Positions 9,387 to 18,223 of a stretch of DNA of 64,000 nucleotides are shown here, piece by piece. The notes beneath the pieces are model-generated. The model ran no database searches. It was given only the letters and a program-made list of their open reading frames with translations, and had not been told where the DNA came from. Both the position numbers and the translations under genes were made by a program. Position 1 is the first letter of the stretch; every line of letters starts with the position of its first letter. The stretch is from Candidatus Shapirobacteria bacterium (GTDB taxonomy: Bacteria; Patescibacteria; Microgenomatia; UBA12405). The DNA lies in contig JAQWEN010000001.1 of assembly GCA_028704885.1 (NCBI GenBank), positions 434,001 through 498,000 of the forward strand, written 5' to 3'.

Positions 9387-10340
9387 TTAAATTTTTTGTT
9401 GACCAGAATAAAAACCCTTACACGAAAAATATAAACTAATAAATAACAAATAAATATTAATTAATGGTAATAATATGACTATTGGTTTTTTGATGCAATA
9501 AATTAGAGTATTTTTAGTATAAAGAAATGAATAAATTATAATTAAAATTAAAAAAAACAATCTTATATATGGAAACAATAAGCCAATGAGTAGAATTTCT
9601 CGAAAAAAGGTACGAATAAAATGTTTTATATTTAAAATGCCATATTTTTTTAGTAAAGCTCCTTGAGCTTCGGAGTATTGGGCTTGTTTATAAATGATTT
9701 TTTTGTAATTAAAAGTATCTTCTTGATTATGAATATGAAGTATAGTTGCTTTAGTAGAAACTACTTGGCCGATTTTGTTAAGTTTTAAAAAAATATCCCC
9801 ATCTTCACCAGCTCGAAAAAAAATTTTATTATCGAAAAGACCAATTTTAATTAATTCTTTTCGTCGATAACAATCAAATTTACCGTCCATAGCCGATTGA
9901 AGTTTTTTTAATTGCCTGTCGAAAAAAACTTTTTGCCAAAAATTATATTTTTTCCAGATTTTAAATGGATGAATTACTTGATGGTAGCTGGCGATAATTT
10001 TTTTTTGAGAAAAAGGGGCGACTAAAAGAGATATAGCATTCTTTTGAAGAATTACATCTGAGTGCAAGGTAATGACCAAATCCCCTTTTGAATTTAAAAT
10101 TCCATCATTGTATGAAGCAGATAAACCGATAGATTTGGAATGGTTAATTATATTTTTTTTAATTTTAGTAAAATGTTTTTTAAAATAGGTTTTTATTATG
10201 GATAAAGATTTATCAGTAGAACCATCATTGATGATGATTATTTCATAAATTAGTTTTTGTTGAGTTGATAGACTCTTTAGAGTATTAAGAATAGTTGATT
10301 GAGCGTTGTAGACAGGAATTATTATTGAAATCTTGTTCAT
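9387..10340 (-). CDS. Glycosyltransferase family 2, membrane-associated
   Basis: A GT-A enzyme of about 317 residues with SIIIPVYNA, INDGSTDKS, an HSD triad in place of a classic DxD (LVITLHSDVIL), and the acceptor motif AGEDGDIFLKL. The last 75 residues are strongly hydrophobic, with two or three membrane segments. A TTG start at 10355 is possible, but the ATG at 10340 overlaps the preceding stop by 4 bases (ATGA) and begins directly at the fold, so I chose it. Probable role: sugar transfer to a lipid-linked acceptor at the inner face of the membrane. Confidence 0.83.
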   Translation of the reverse strand: MNKISIIIPVYNAQSTILNTLKSLSTQQKLIYEIIIINDGSTDKSLSIIKTYFKKHFTKIKKNIINHSKSIGLSASYNDGILNSKGDLVITLHSDVILQKNAISLLVAPFSQKKIIASYHQVIHPFKIWKKYNFWQKVFFDRQLKKLQSAMDGKFDCYRRKELIKIGLFDNKIFFRAGEDGDIFLKLNKIGQVVSTKATILHIHNQEDTFNYKKIIYKQAQYSEAQGALLKKYGILNIKHFIRTFFREILLIGLLFPYIRLFFLILIIIYSFLYTKNTLIYCIKKPIVILLPLINIYLLFISLYFSCKGFYSGQQKI

Positions 10341-11374
10341 GTTAATTTTGCCCAACTAGGTGGTAAATTTTCTTCTATTTCAATATTTTTGAATTTTTTT
10401 GGTTTAATAGGACCGATTTTTTGAGCATAAGCAATCATGCTTTTTAAACCTACCTCCATTTTGGTTTCATTCTTTATATTGAATATTTTTTTTGCCTTTA
10501 AATGATTGGAGAAAGCTTGATAAACTTCGATCCTGGGTGGAAAATGAATTATTTCTGTTTTTTTGGAAAAGTATTGACTGATAATTTCAGCAATTTCGTT
10601 AATAGTATATGGTTTTTCGGAACCAATATTAATTATTTGATTAGTAGCCTGATCATTGGTGGCTGATTGAGCGATGTAGGGAGCGACGTCTTTGACGTAA
10701 GTAAAAGCGCGAGTTTGATTGCCGTCACCAAAAATTGTTAATGGTTTATGCAACATAATATTATTTATAAAAATACCGAGAACATTTCGATAGGGATCAC
10801 CGTGATTTTGTCTTTCACCATAAACATTGTGGGGTCTGAAAATTACATAATTTAAACCAAACATTTTATGAGCAGCTTCTAAATCAAGTTCAATTGCATA
10901 TTTAGCGATACCATAAGGATCTTCTGGTTGAGGAGTTAAACTTTCAACCATTGGAGTTTGATTGGTGCCATATACAGCAATACTTGAAGTAAAAATAAAT
11001 TTTTTAATTTGATGTTTAATTGATGCATTAATTAAATTTATAGAACCGATTAAATTATTTTCATAATTAAAACGACGAATAAAAGGACTTAAACCTTCAG
11101 CTGCATAAGCTGCTAAATGAAAAACATAGTCGAAATTGTATTTATTAAATAAAGAATCGACTAATTTTTGATTAGTAACCGAACCTTTGATAAAGATGGC
11201 TTTAGAATTAATATTTCGAAGAAAACCACCACTTAAATTATCTAAAACAACAACTTTGTAGCCCAAATTTATAAGTTCATCAACTAAATGAGAGCCGATA
11301 AATCCGGCACCACCAGTAACTAAACAAATTATTTTTTTATTTATATTTGACTGGGTCTTATTGTCAGTATTCAT
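10337..11374 (-). CDS. NAD-dependent epimerase/dehydratase (GalE-like SDR)
   Basis: A 345-residue extended short-chain dehydrogenase. The NAD site is GGAGFIGSHL near residue 21-30, VLDNLSGG ends the second strand, TSSIAVYG carries the catalytic Ser, and YGIAK is the YxxxK pair. GDGNQTRAFTYVKD is the usual nucleotide-sugar motif. Family enzymes epimerise or dehydrate UDP- or dTDP-sugars; UDP-glucose 4-epimerase activity is the default guess but not provable. It would supply a nucleotide sugar to the adjacent transferases. Confidence 0.88.
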   Translation of the reverse strand: MNTDNKTQSNINKKIICLVTGGAGFIGSHLVDELINLGYKVVVLDNLSGGFLRNINSKAIFIKGSVTNQKLVDSLFNKYNFDYVFHLAAYAAEGLSPFIRRFNYENNLIGSINLINASIKHQIKKFIFTSSIAVYGTNQTPMVESLTPQPEDPYGIAKYAIELDLEAAHKMFGLNYVIFRPHNVYGERQNHGDPYRNVLGIFINNIMLHKPLTIFGDGNQTRAFTYVKDVAPYIAQSATNDQATNQIINIGSEKPYTINEIAEIISQYFSKKTEIIHFPPRIEVYQAFSNHLKAKKIFNIKNETKMEVGLKSMIAYAQKIGPIKPKKFKNIEIEENLPPSWAKLT

Positions 11375-11381
11375 AAACTAA

Positions 11382-12494
11382 TCAAAAAATTGGATTAAGA
11401 GAACAACATCTAAAACAAGCAGGTATTATTTTATTTTTTTGGATGTATTTTTGAAATCTAATAGTTTTTTTGTTATGCCAAATATCTAAAAGCGAATTTT
11501 CTTTTATATTTCCCAAAATATAACCATGACACATCTCAATATCACCATTACCTCGGAGAAAAACTTGATTAAAGGGTGATGTACAAATAGATTCTTTTTT
11601 GGGAATGGCGCCAGTATAAAAATTTTTGATATCCATACTATTTGGCATAGTAATTTTTACTTTTGATTTATTGCTGTTTATTAAGGCTTGAGTTTCTTTT
11701 AATTTTTGAGAAATAGTTAATCTTTCTTTGGCATTAAAAAGAACTTTTTTAGTGCCGTTGTATTCGCCCCAAACATCATTTCCAAACTTAGTTTTTTGAC
11801 TGAATTTTAATTGTTGTTTTCTTATTTTGTCGTAAAAATAAAAATGATGACTAATTGACCATTCATCAACACCTAAATCTTTAATAACTTCGTAAATTTT
11901 GTCAAAATTAGCGATATTTGATTTAGAGATAACAGTGGCAATACGAATATTGGGAAAAGTGTTCTTACCCCTTAATTCAATTATTTTTTTAATGCCTTTA
12001 ATTATTTGAGGGAATGAATCTTTAACTAATCCTCTCTGGTATTGAGTTGCTTCATCTGGACCATCAAGAGAAATGGCTAAAAAATCGAGTCCAGAATTAA
12101 TTAAATCAGCAGCCATCTTTTCAAGCAACATACCATTGGTCACAAGGCCTTTGACTATTCTTTTTTGATCTAAATATTTTATTATGTCAATAATTTCTGG
12201 GTGCATTAAGGGTTCTCCACCGGCTAATGAAACTGAGGGAGAATAAGGAGCAATATTATCAAAAAACTTTTTTAAATCAGGTAAAGAAAGTTCGTTCATA
12301 TTTTTAAGACGAGAAGTTACAACATGGCACATGGGACAATTAAAATTACAACGTTCCGTAATAAAACAATTTATCGTTCGAGGAAAAGGAGTGGCTTTAT
12401 TTTCATATAAATATTTATCAAAGACAGTATTTTTGGCAGTTGATGGATATTTAATTGCTAATTTAATTTTTTTTTGAAGGTTTAGCTGAGCCAT
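11382..12494 (-). CDS. Radical SAM protein with SPASM-like C-terminus
   Basis: A 370-residue radical SAM enzyme. The cluster motif is CNFNCPMC, with Cys49, Cys53 and Cys56, followed by SLAGGEPLMHPE and ISLDGPDEATQ, all standard for this family. The C-terminus has the Cys pattern of a SPASM/twitch domain (CTSPFNQ, EMCHGYI, ACFRCC), which would bind auxiliary clusters. Such enzymes modify peptides, proteins or sugars. No precursor peptide gene is visible nearby, and the neighbours are a GT4 and an epimerase, so a sugar or lipid substrate seems more likely. It lacks the N-terminal cobalamin domain of the other radical SAM proteins here. Confidence 0.88.
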   Translation of the reverse strand: MAQLNLQKKIKLAIKYPSTAKNTVFDKYLYENKATPFPRTINCFITERCNFNCPMCHVVTSRLKNMNELSLPDLKKFFDNIAPYSPSVSLAGGEPLMHPEIIDIIKYLDQKRIVKGLVTNGMLLEKMAADLINSGLDFLAISLDGPDEATQYQRGLVKDSFPQIIKGIKKIIELRGKNTFPNIRIATVISKSNIANFDKIYEVIKDLGVDEWSISHHFYFYDKIRKQQLKFSQKTKFGNDVWGEYNGTKKVLFNAKERLTISQKLKETQALINSNKSKVKITMPNSMDIKNFYTGAIPKKESICTSPFNQVFLRGNGDIEMCHGYILGNIKENSLLDIWHNKKTIRFQKYIQKNKIIPACFRCCSLNPIF

Positions 12495-12495
12495 A

Positions 12496-13617
12496 TTAAT
12501 AATGTCTGACGATTAATTTTATATTATTGATATTGAAATATTTTTTGGTGTAACTAGGACAATTGTTTTTCATTTGATTAAGTAAAATTCTATCATTTTT
12601 TAGCTTTAAAATTGCAGATTTAAAGTTTTCAACAGTAGGTTTTACTAAAATTGAGACAGATTCATCAACTATTTCGGGAATAGTACCAATATCTGAGGCA
12701 ATAACCGGAAGACCAGAAGCGACGGCCTCCATAATGGTTCTAGTGAAACCTTCTTGATATAAGGCTGGCTGAATAAAAACATCGGCGGTTGAATAATAAT
12801 CAATTAATTTGTGGTTATCAATTTTTCCTAGGAAATTAATATTAGATAATTTTTGTTGAGAAATATATTTTGATTCCGGACCAGATCCAATAATTACAAA
12901 TTCAATGTTGGGTAGTTTTTTGGCAAGTTTGATAATAATTCTAGTCCCCTTTTTAATAATAAGACGGGAAACAAAAAGAACTTTGAATTTTGAAGGAGAA
13001 ATATTTGATTTTTTATTATTGAATTTTTTTGGATCAACCCAATAACGATATAAGGATATTTTTTTACTATTTACTCCCCAATTTATTAATTGATTTTTTG
13101 AGTGAACAGATTGGGCCAAAACCATATCGGTTCGGTTTAAGACAAAACTAGTCAGTTTGGCAGTGAGAGAAGTGGATGAATTATCATAAAGAGCGTGGGT
13201 GCTAGTGACATGTTTTTTGTGGAAGAAAAAAGCTAAAATATTTCCAGCAACAGCTCCATTAAACCCATGAGAATTAATGGTGGTAATTTTTTGATGATTG
13301 AAAAGCATCCAAAAAAAGGTACGAAGACATAAATAAGGAGTTAAATATAGAAAATCTATAAATGGATATTTTTCAACTTTATGAAAAAGATTTTTGCCAA
13401 ACCATCGATATCTGTAAATATTAATATTATTGATTTTTTCTCTTGATTTCCATTCAACATTAGCGGTAGTTAAAGGGGAATAAGTGTGAACATAAACTGG
13501 ATAACCCAGGTTATCTAAACCATTAACTAAATCAGTAAGATGAGTTTCAACACCGCCAATATTTGGAGAAAAAAATGGAGTAAGAATTAAAATGCCTTTT
13601 TTAGAATTTATTTTCAT
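12496..13617 (-). CDS. Glycosyltransferase family 4
   Basis: A 373-residue GT-B enzyme. The N-terminal domain has the GGVETHLTDL loop typical of GT4, and the donor site has VLFVSRLIIKKG and the E-x7-E motif EGFTRTIMEA followed by SGLPVIASDIGTIPE. These are the hallmarks of retaining transferases using nucleotide sugars. It has no membrane segment and probably acts on a lipid-linked glycan in the cytosol. It is tightly packed between the SPASM protein and an epimerase gene (spacings 1 and 2 bases). Confidence 0.9.
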   Translation of the reverse strand: MKINSKKGILILTPFFSPNIGGVETHLTDLVNGLDNLGYPVYVHTYSPLTTANVEWKSREKINNINIYRYRWFGKNLFHKVEKYPFIDFLYLTPYLCLRTFFWMLFNHQKITTINSHGFNGAVAGNILAFFFHKKHVTSTHALYDNSSTSLTAKLTSFVLNRTDMVLAQSVHSKNQLINWGVNSKKISLYRYWVDPKKFNNKKSNISPSKFKVLFVSRLIIKKGTRIIIKLAKKLPNIEFVIIGSGPESKYISQQKLSNINFLGKIDNHKLIDYYSTADVFIQPALYQEGFTRTIMEAVASGLPVIASDIGTIPEIVDESVSILVKPTVENFKSAILKLKNDRILLNQMKNNCPSYTKKYFNINNIKLIVRHY

Positions 13618-13619
13618 AA

Positions 13620-14690
13620 TTAGTTTAATATTTTTTCAAGGCTGTTTTTGTTGTCGATTATCCATTGATAAATTTCTTGAAAGGTTTGTTCTTTGGTTTT
13701 TTGACAAAACCAATTTGAAATTTTTTTAAATTTTGAACTGTCGGAAATATAAGTTCTAATATCATCTGGTCGATTTTCTAAAGATGAGGAAATATTGATT
13801 TTGTTTTTAGTTATTTTTTGGCAAAGTTCGGTCATTTCTAATAACGAAAGACTGTTTTCTTGACCGCCACCAATATTAAAAATCTCATTATTGTATTTAT
13901 CAATATTTTCGATTTGAATATTTATGACATCAAATAAATCGTCAATGTCGATAAAATCTCTAACTTGTTTTCCTTTACCACCAAAACCAATATATGATAG
14001 AGGTTTATTTTTCCATATATGACGGGCAATCCAAAGAGCTATTACTCCTTGATCAACTTTTCCCATTTGCCAAGGTCCAGTAATAATTCCACAACGATTG
14101 ATAACTGCCTTAATTTTAAAATTGTGAATATATTCCTGAATTAAAAATTCGGAACACAGTTTGGTGGCTCCATATAAGGATCGATATTTTCCGAGAGGGA
14201 ACTTTTCAGATATACCTTGTGAGGATATTCCTTCTAATGTTTGTTTGTTATCTATTTCGAATCTGGTTTTGCTTTCTTTATATTTAATTTGATTAAGTTC
14301 TTCAATTGGATAAATACGACTGGTTGATAAAAAGATTAGAGTTGAGTTATTTCTTTTGGCAAGTTCTAGACAATTTAAAGTTCCAACAAGATTGGTATTA
14401 ATTGAATATTGAGAATTATCAATACCAGCCAAAACTGATGGCTCGGCGGAACATTCTAATATTAAATCCATTTTTTTGTCAAAATTTAAATCTTCTTTAT
14501 TTCTGACATCACCATGAATAAAATTTATTCCAAATTTAGCTAGTCTGGGAAGATTTAATTCGGATCCGCGTCTTTTTAAGTTATCTAATACAGTTATATT
14601 GATATTTGGATAATGTTCTTTTAATTTTATGGCCAAATTAGAACCGACAAAACCAGCCCCACCGGTAATTAAAATATTTTTATAATCCAT
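13620..14690 (-). CDS. NAD-dependent sugar epimerase (CDP-paratose 2-epimerase-like SDR)
   Basis: A 356-residue extended SDR with GGAGFVGSNL at the NAD site, DNLKRRGSELNLPRL (a segment characteristic of RfbE/TyvE-type enzymes), HGDVRNKEDL, the STSRIY strand and YGATK as the catalytic YxxxK. GKGKQVRDFIDIDD closes the substrate side. TyvE converts CDP-paratose to CDP-tyvelose; no CDP-dideoxysugar pathway genes (RfbF/G/H) are visible here, so the true substrate may differ. It is followed and preceded at 2-base spacing, and its upstream neighbour is a second, divergent member of the same family. Confidence 0.82.
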   Translation of the reverse strand: MDYKNILITGGAGFVGSNLAIKLKEHYPNINITVLDNLKRRGSELNLPRLAKFGINFIHGDVRNKEDLNFDKKMDLILECSAEPSVLAGIDNSQYSINTNLVGTLNCLELAKRNNSTLIFLSTSRIYPIEELNQIKYKESKTRFEIDNKQTLEGISSQGISEKFPLGKYRSLYGATKLCSEFLIQEYIHNFKIKAVINRCGIITGPWQMGKVDQGVIALWIARHIWKNKPLSYIGFGGKGKQVRDFIDIDDLFDVINIQIENIDKYNNEIFNIGGGQENSLSLLEMTELCQKITKNKINISSSLENRPDDIRTYISDSSKFKKISNWFCQKTKEQTFQEIYQWIIDNKNSLEKILN

Positions 14691-14692
14691 AT

Positions 14693-15748
14693 TTAAGTAT
14701 GTATTTGGCTACATAATTCCTGAAGTATGTCGTCAATATTGTAAGAGAAATCCCAATTTGGGTATTGGTTTTTAAATTTAGAAACATCTGAAATATACCA
14801 AATATGATCACCAATTCGATTGGTTTCAACATATTCATAAATAGCTTTTTTATCTAGAATTTTTTCGATTTTTTCAATTGCTTCTAACATGGAAATATTA
14901 GAATTTCTGGAACCACCGGCATTGTAAACTTCACCACACATTGGATTTTGATGATAATTCCAAAACATATTCACCAAATCATTACAATGAATATTATCTC
15001 TAACCTGCTTGCCTTTGTAACCAAAAATGGTGTATTTAGTTTTGGTTTTAATACATTTAACTAGATAAGCTAAAAAACCATGGAGTTGGGTGCTGCTGTG
15101 ATTTGGGCCAGTTAAACAACCACCTCTAAAGACTCCAGTGTGTAATCCAAAATATTTGCCATATTCTTGAACCATAAGGTCAGCAGATGCTTTAGAGGCA
15201 CCAAAAATACTGTGTTTTGAATTATCAATACTCATGCTTTCGTCGATTCCGTTTTTAAAGAAGGGATGACTTTTGTCAATTTCATATCTTTTTTCTAATT
15301 CGACAAGGGGTAATTTATTCGGAGTGTCACCGTAAACTTTATTAGTAGAGGTGAAAATAAAAGTGGCTTCTGGTGAATATTTTCGATAATTTTCCAATAA
15401 AATTAAGGTTCCAAGAGCGTTAATAGTAAAATCTGTAATAGGCTCTTTAATAGCCCAATCGTGTGATGGCTGAGCGGCAGTGTGAATAATAATATCGAAT
15501 TTATTGGATTTAAATATCTTTTCTATTTTTTCATTGTTTCTAATATCTATGTTGTGATAAGTGTATTGTTTACCATAATCTTTGGAAAGTAACTCATTAT
15601 TCCATTTAGTGCTGCCTTCTGGGCCAAAAAAATACTCTCTCATATTATTATCGATTCCGATAATCTCATAGCCTTTTTTGGCAAAAAATTTAACAGATTC
15701 TGATCCAATTAGTCCGGCTGATCCTGTTATTAGAGCTTTTTTTGACAT
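14693..15748 (-). CDS. NAD-dependent epimerase-like SDR with Phe in place of catalytic Tyr
   Basis: About 351 residues starting at the ATG (base 15748), 2 bases after the upstream stop; a TTG at 15763 would overlap that gene. The NAD site is GSAGLIGSES, followed by GIDNNMREYFFG, a signature of the CDP-paratose 2-epimerase-related group. The STNKVYGD strand is intact. At the usual YxxxK the sequence reads IFGASK (Phe182, Lys186), so the catalytic Tyr is replaced. I recall the same FGASK form in relatives, so it may be a family trait and not damage. GYKGKQVRDNIHCND closes the substrate site. It probably acts with the neighbouring epimerase on one nucleotide sugar. Confidence 0.82.
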   Translation of the reverse strand: MSKKALITGSAGLIGSESVKFFAKKGYEIIGIDNNMREYFFGPEGSTKWNNELLSKDYGKQYTYHNIDIRNNEKIEKIFKSNKFDIIIHTAAQPSHDWAIKEPITDFTINALGTLILLENYRKYSPEATFIFTSTNKVYGDTPNKLPLVELEKRYEIDKSHPFFKNGIDESMSIDNSKHSIFGASKASADLMVQEYGKYFGLHTGVFRGGCLTGPNHSSTQLHGFLAYLVKCIKTKTKYTIFGYKGKQVRDNIHCNDLVNMFWNYHQNPMCGEVYNAGGSRNSNISMLEAIEKIEKILDKKAIYEYVETNRIGDHIWYISDVSKFKNQYPNWDFSYNIDDILQELCSQIHT

Positions 15749-15750
15749 AT

Positions 15751-16764
15751 TTATTGACTCCAATTATTTCTATTAACAGCTTTTATTAAAGCTAATTTGT
15801 ATTTTAAATAGATGGTTGAGTATACAATTAGTGTTATATAACAAGCAATTGGATGAAAAAACCAGGCTGAATCTGGTTTATGAAAATATCCCCTAATAGA
15901 ATCTATTACTGCCGGAATGATTAATATTGTATAAAATACAAATTTTATAATTCCGTTTTTATTACTTTGATTCCAGTTAAATTGACGAAACTTTTGATAG
16001 TAAAAATAATCAGTAATGCGACGGTTTTGTTTGCGAATAAATTTTTTGATCGATGATTCACAAAAAGTGTGAATAATCCCCTGTTTAACTTTGGCAAAAT
16101 AAATTGATTTTTTAGTTTTAGATAAATAATTAGTAATAATATCGATATCAAAAAGATAGTCAGAGTTTATGTTGTTTTTTAAAAAATCATTTCTAAAAAT
16201 AGTGCCGTTGGCACCAATAGTAGGAATAAGTGAATTTGATTTTAATTCAATTTTTATATATTTATTTTTATCAATTTGATCTATTTTTAGCCCAGTCCAT
16301 TTGTAATTGATATAATTTTTTCGATCATAAACTCCAGAAACAAAGGCAAATGGATCATTGACTCCGATTAAGGCAGAATACCTTTCAATAAAACCAGCCT
16401 TTGATCGGTAAGTAAAAAATAGTGGTTCGGTGCCAATTAAAGAAGAATCATTTTCTAAAATATCAATATTAGTTTGAAGCCAATTTTTGGTGGGTAAAAT
16501 ATTATCAGAATCAATTAAAGCAATGTATTTCCCAATAGCGTTTTTGACACCAATAGCCTTGCCGGCTTCGGCAGTTTTGAGTAAATTTTTAACAATTTTG
16601 ACATGATATTTTTTAGCGATTTTAAGAGTGTTATCGGTCGATCCTCCATCGGCGATAATAATTTCGTATTCTTTTTTAGGAAAAGATTGTTTTTTAATCG
16701 ATTTAAGACAGTTTTCTAGAACCGAGTTAGCATTAAGAGTAGGAATAATAAAACTAATTATCAT
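15751..16764 (-). CDS. Glycosyltransferase family 2, membrane-associated
   Basis: A 337-residue GT-A enzyme with SFIIPTLNA, IIADGGSTDNT and the metal triad DSD in ALIDSDNILP. The middle part is longer than usual (a roughly 60-residue insertion around KIDQIDKNKYIKI). Two hydrophobic segments occur near 265-285 and 300-320, so the enzyme is likely anchored at the cytosolic face. Its start overlaps the upstream radical SAM gene's stop by 11 bases. Sugar specificity cannot be assigned. Confidence 0.85.
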   Translation of the reverse strand: MIISFIIPTLNANSVLENCLKSIKKQSFPKKEYEIIIADGGSTDNTLKIAKKYHVKIVKNLLKTAEAGKAIGVKNAIGKYIALIDSDNILPTKNWLQTNIDILENDSSLIGTEPLFFTYRSKAGFIERYSALIGVNDPFAFVSGVYDRKNYINYKWTGLKIDQIDKNKYIKIELKSNSLIPTIGANGTIFRNDFLKNNINSDYLFDIDIITNYLSKTKKSIYFAKVKQGIIHTFCESSIKKFIRKQNRRITDYFYYQKFRQFNWNQSNKNGIIKFVFYTILIIPAVIDSIRGYFHKPDSAWFFHPIACYITLIVYSTIYLKYKLALIKAVNRNNWSQ

Positions 16765-18223
16765 TGTTAGAAAAATCTTTTAATTTTTTAAAATATTTAA
16801 AAGCATAATTAAAAAGATGTTTAATATCATCAATAGATCTAATGGAAATTATTTTTTGAAAAATAAATTTTGGAGTAAGAATACCTTTGAATAGATTTTG
16901 AACTAGTTCAATTTGATCGTTTGGAGAAATTGATGATTTAATAACCGGTTGACGCATATCAAAATCATCCCAATTTGTCGATAAAAGTAGATTATTTTCT
17001 TGACAATATTTAAAAAGCGGAGTGCCGGGATAAGGAATTAAAATAGTAGCCTGAAGACTGTCAGCGAGATTATCTTTGAAAATTTTTCTGGCTAAATTTA
17101 AGGTTTTAGCAGCATCAAATTTATCTTCATTTGGATAACCAATAATAATAGTAACATGGGGTTCTAATCTGGCTTGTTTAGCAATTTTTAGGGTTTTTAG
17201 AGCATCACTGGTCTTTTCGTTTTTATTTATAAAATCAAGAGTTTTTTGATTGGCTGATTCGAGACCATATAAAACAAAACGGAAACCAGCTTGGTGCATT
17301 AGTTGATATTCTGATAAAGATAAAGCGCCAAAGCGCATATTGCAACCAATTTTAACTTTTTTGTTTAAACCACGACTGATTAGGGCTTGGCATAATTCTT
17401 TCAACCAAGGGCCGATAGGAAGGGTGCCTGAGTCATCAAAAATTTCTTTGACACCAAAGTTGTAAACTAAATTTTCGATTTCTTTAAGAGTATGTTCCAC
17501 AGAAAATTGGCGAAAACATTTACCCGGAAAAAGAGTTGTCCAAGAACAAAAAGTGCATTTTCCCCACCAACAATCGCGACCGGACATTATATAAGATCCG
17601 GGTTTGTATTTATAATTAGTGTTGTTGTAGGCATAAAGCTGCCATTGAGTTAATTTGCGATCAATAATTGGCAGTGAATTTAAATCGTGATTTTTGATAG
17701 ATTTATAAATCTTGTTTTTTGGAGCTTGATTTTTATTGATTAATTCGATTAATTCGCTTAATAAAAAATCATAATCACCGCCGACTAGAACGAAATCGAC
17801 TTTAGAATTATTAATTGATTCTTCTGGTAAAGCAGTAACGTGATCACCCATTAAAACAACTATTGGATTCCATTTAAATTCTTTTTTAATTTGATTAATT
17901 ATTTGCCAATGTCTTTTAATTACTGGAGTTTTGCTTTCAATAATAATTAGATCAGGTTTGTTTTTAGAAAGACGTTTAAACCATTCTTGATAAGTTAATT
18001 TTTGAGCAATGGCATCGTCCCAAAAAACTTTTAATCCCTGACTTTTTAATAAGGTAGCAGCATAAGCAGGAATGACAGGGTAAATTACATTGCCAGTATT
18101 AGTCCATTGAAATTGACGGTTTTGAGATAAAAACGCAGTGCCTTTATCTGATTCGAGAGGTGGATAAGAAATAGAGACAGATTTAACCGCCAATGTATTT
18201 GCCAGTTTTTTTATTGAAGGCAT
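16754..18223 (-). CDS. B12-binding-type radical SAM protein with CX4CX2C cluster motif
   Basis: The frame runs up to an ATG at 18259 (501 residues), but that start overlaps the upstream gene by 77 bases. I use the ATG at 18223; a TTG at 18193 that nearly meets the upstream stop is also possible. The N-terminal domain resembles the others (SISYPPLESDKG, VVLMGDHVTALPE, FVLVGGDYD). The cluster motif is GRDCWWGKCTFC, with Cys230, Cys235 and Cys238 counted from 18259. This is C-x4-C-x2-C, one residue longer than the canonical C-x3-C-x2-C. The core (EIFDDSGTLP, FVLYGLESANQKT) is otherwise normal. Substrate unknown. Confidence 0.83.
   Translation of the reverse strand: MPSIKKLANTLAVKSVSISYPPLESDKGTAFLSQNRQFQWTNTGNVIYPVIPAYAATLLKSQGLKVFWDDAIAQKLTYQEWFKRLSKNKPDLIIIESKTPVIKRHWQIINQIKKEFKWNPIVVLMGDHVTALPEESINNSKVDFVLVGGDYDFLLSELIELINKNQAPKNKIYKSIKNHDLNSLPIIDRKLTQWQLYAYNNTNYKYKPGSYIMSGRDCWWGKCTFCSWTTLFPGKCFRQFSVEHTLKEIENLVYNFGVKEIFDDSGTLPIGPWLKELCQALISRGLNKKVKIGCNMRFGALSLSEYQLMHQAGFRFVLYGLESANQKTLDFINKNEKTSDALKTLKIAKQARLEPHVTIIIGYPNEDKFDAAKTLNLARKIFKDNLADSLQATILIPYPGTPLFKYCQENNLLLSTNWDDFDMRQPVIKSSISPNDQIELVQNLFKGILTPKFIFQKIISIRSIDDIKHLFNYAFKYFKKLKDFSNNDN

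Noticed and set aside
11382..12494. SPASM radical SAM protein as a peptide (RiPP) maturase
   Set aside because: No small precursor-like gene or leader-binding domain is visible in the surrounding genes.
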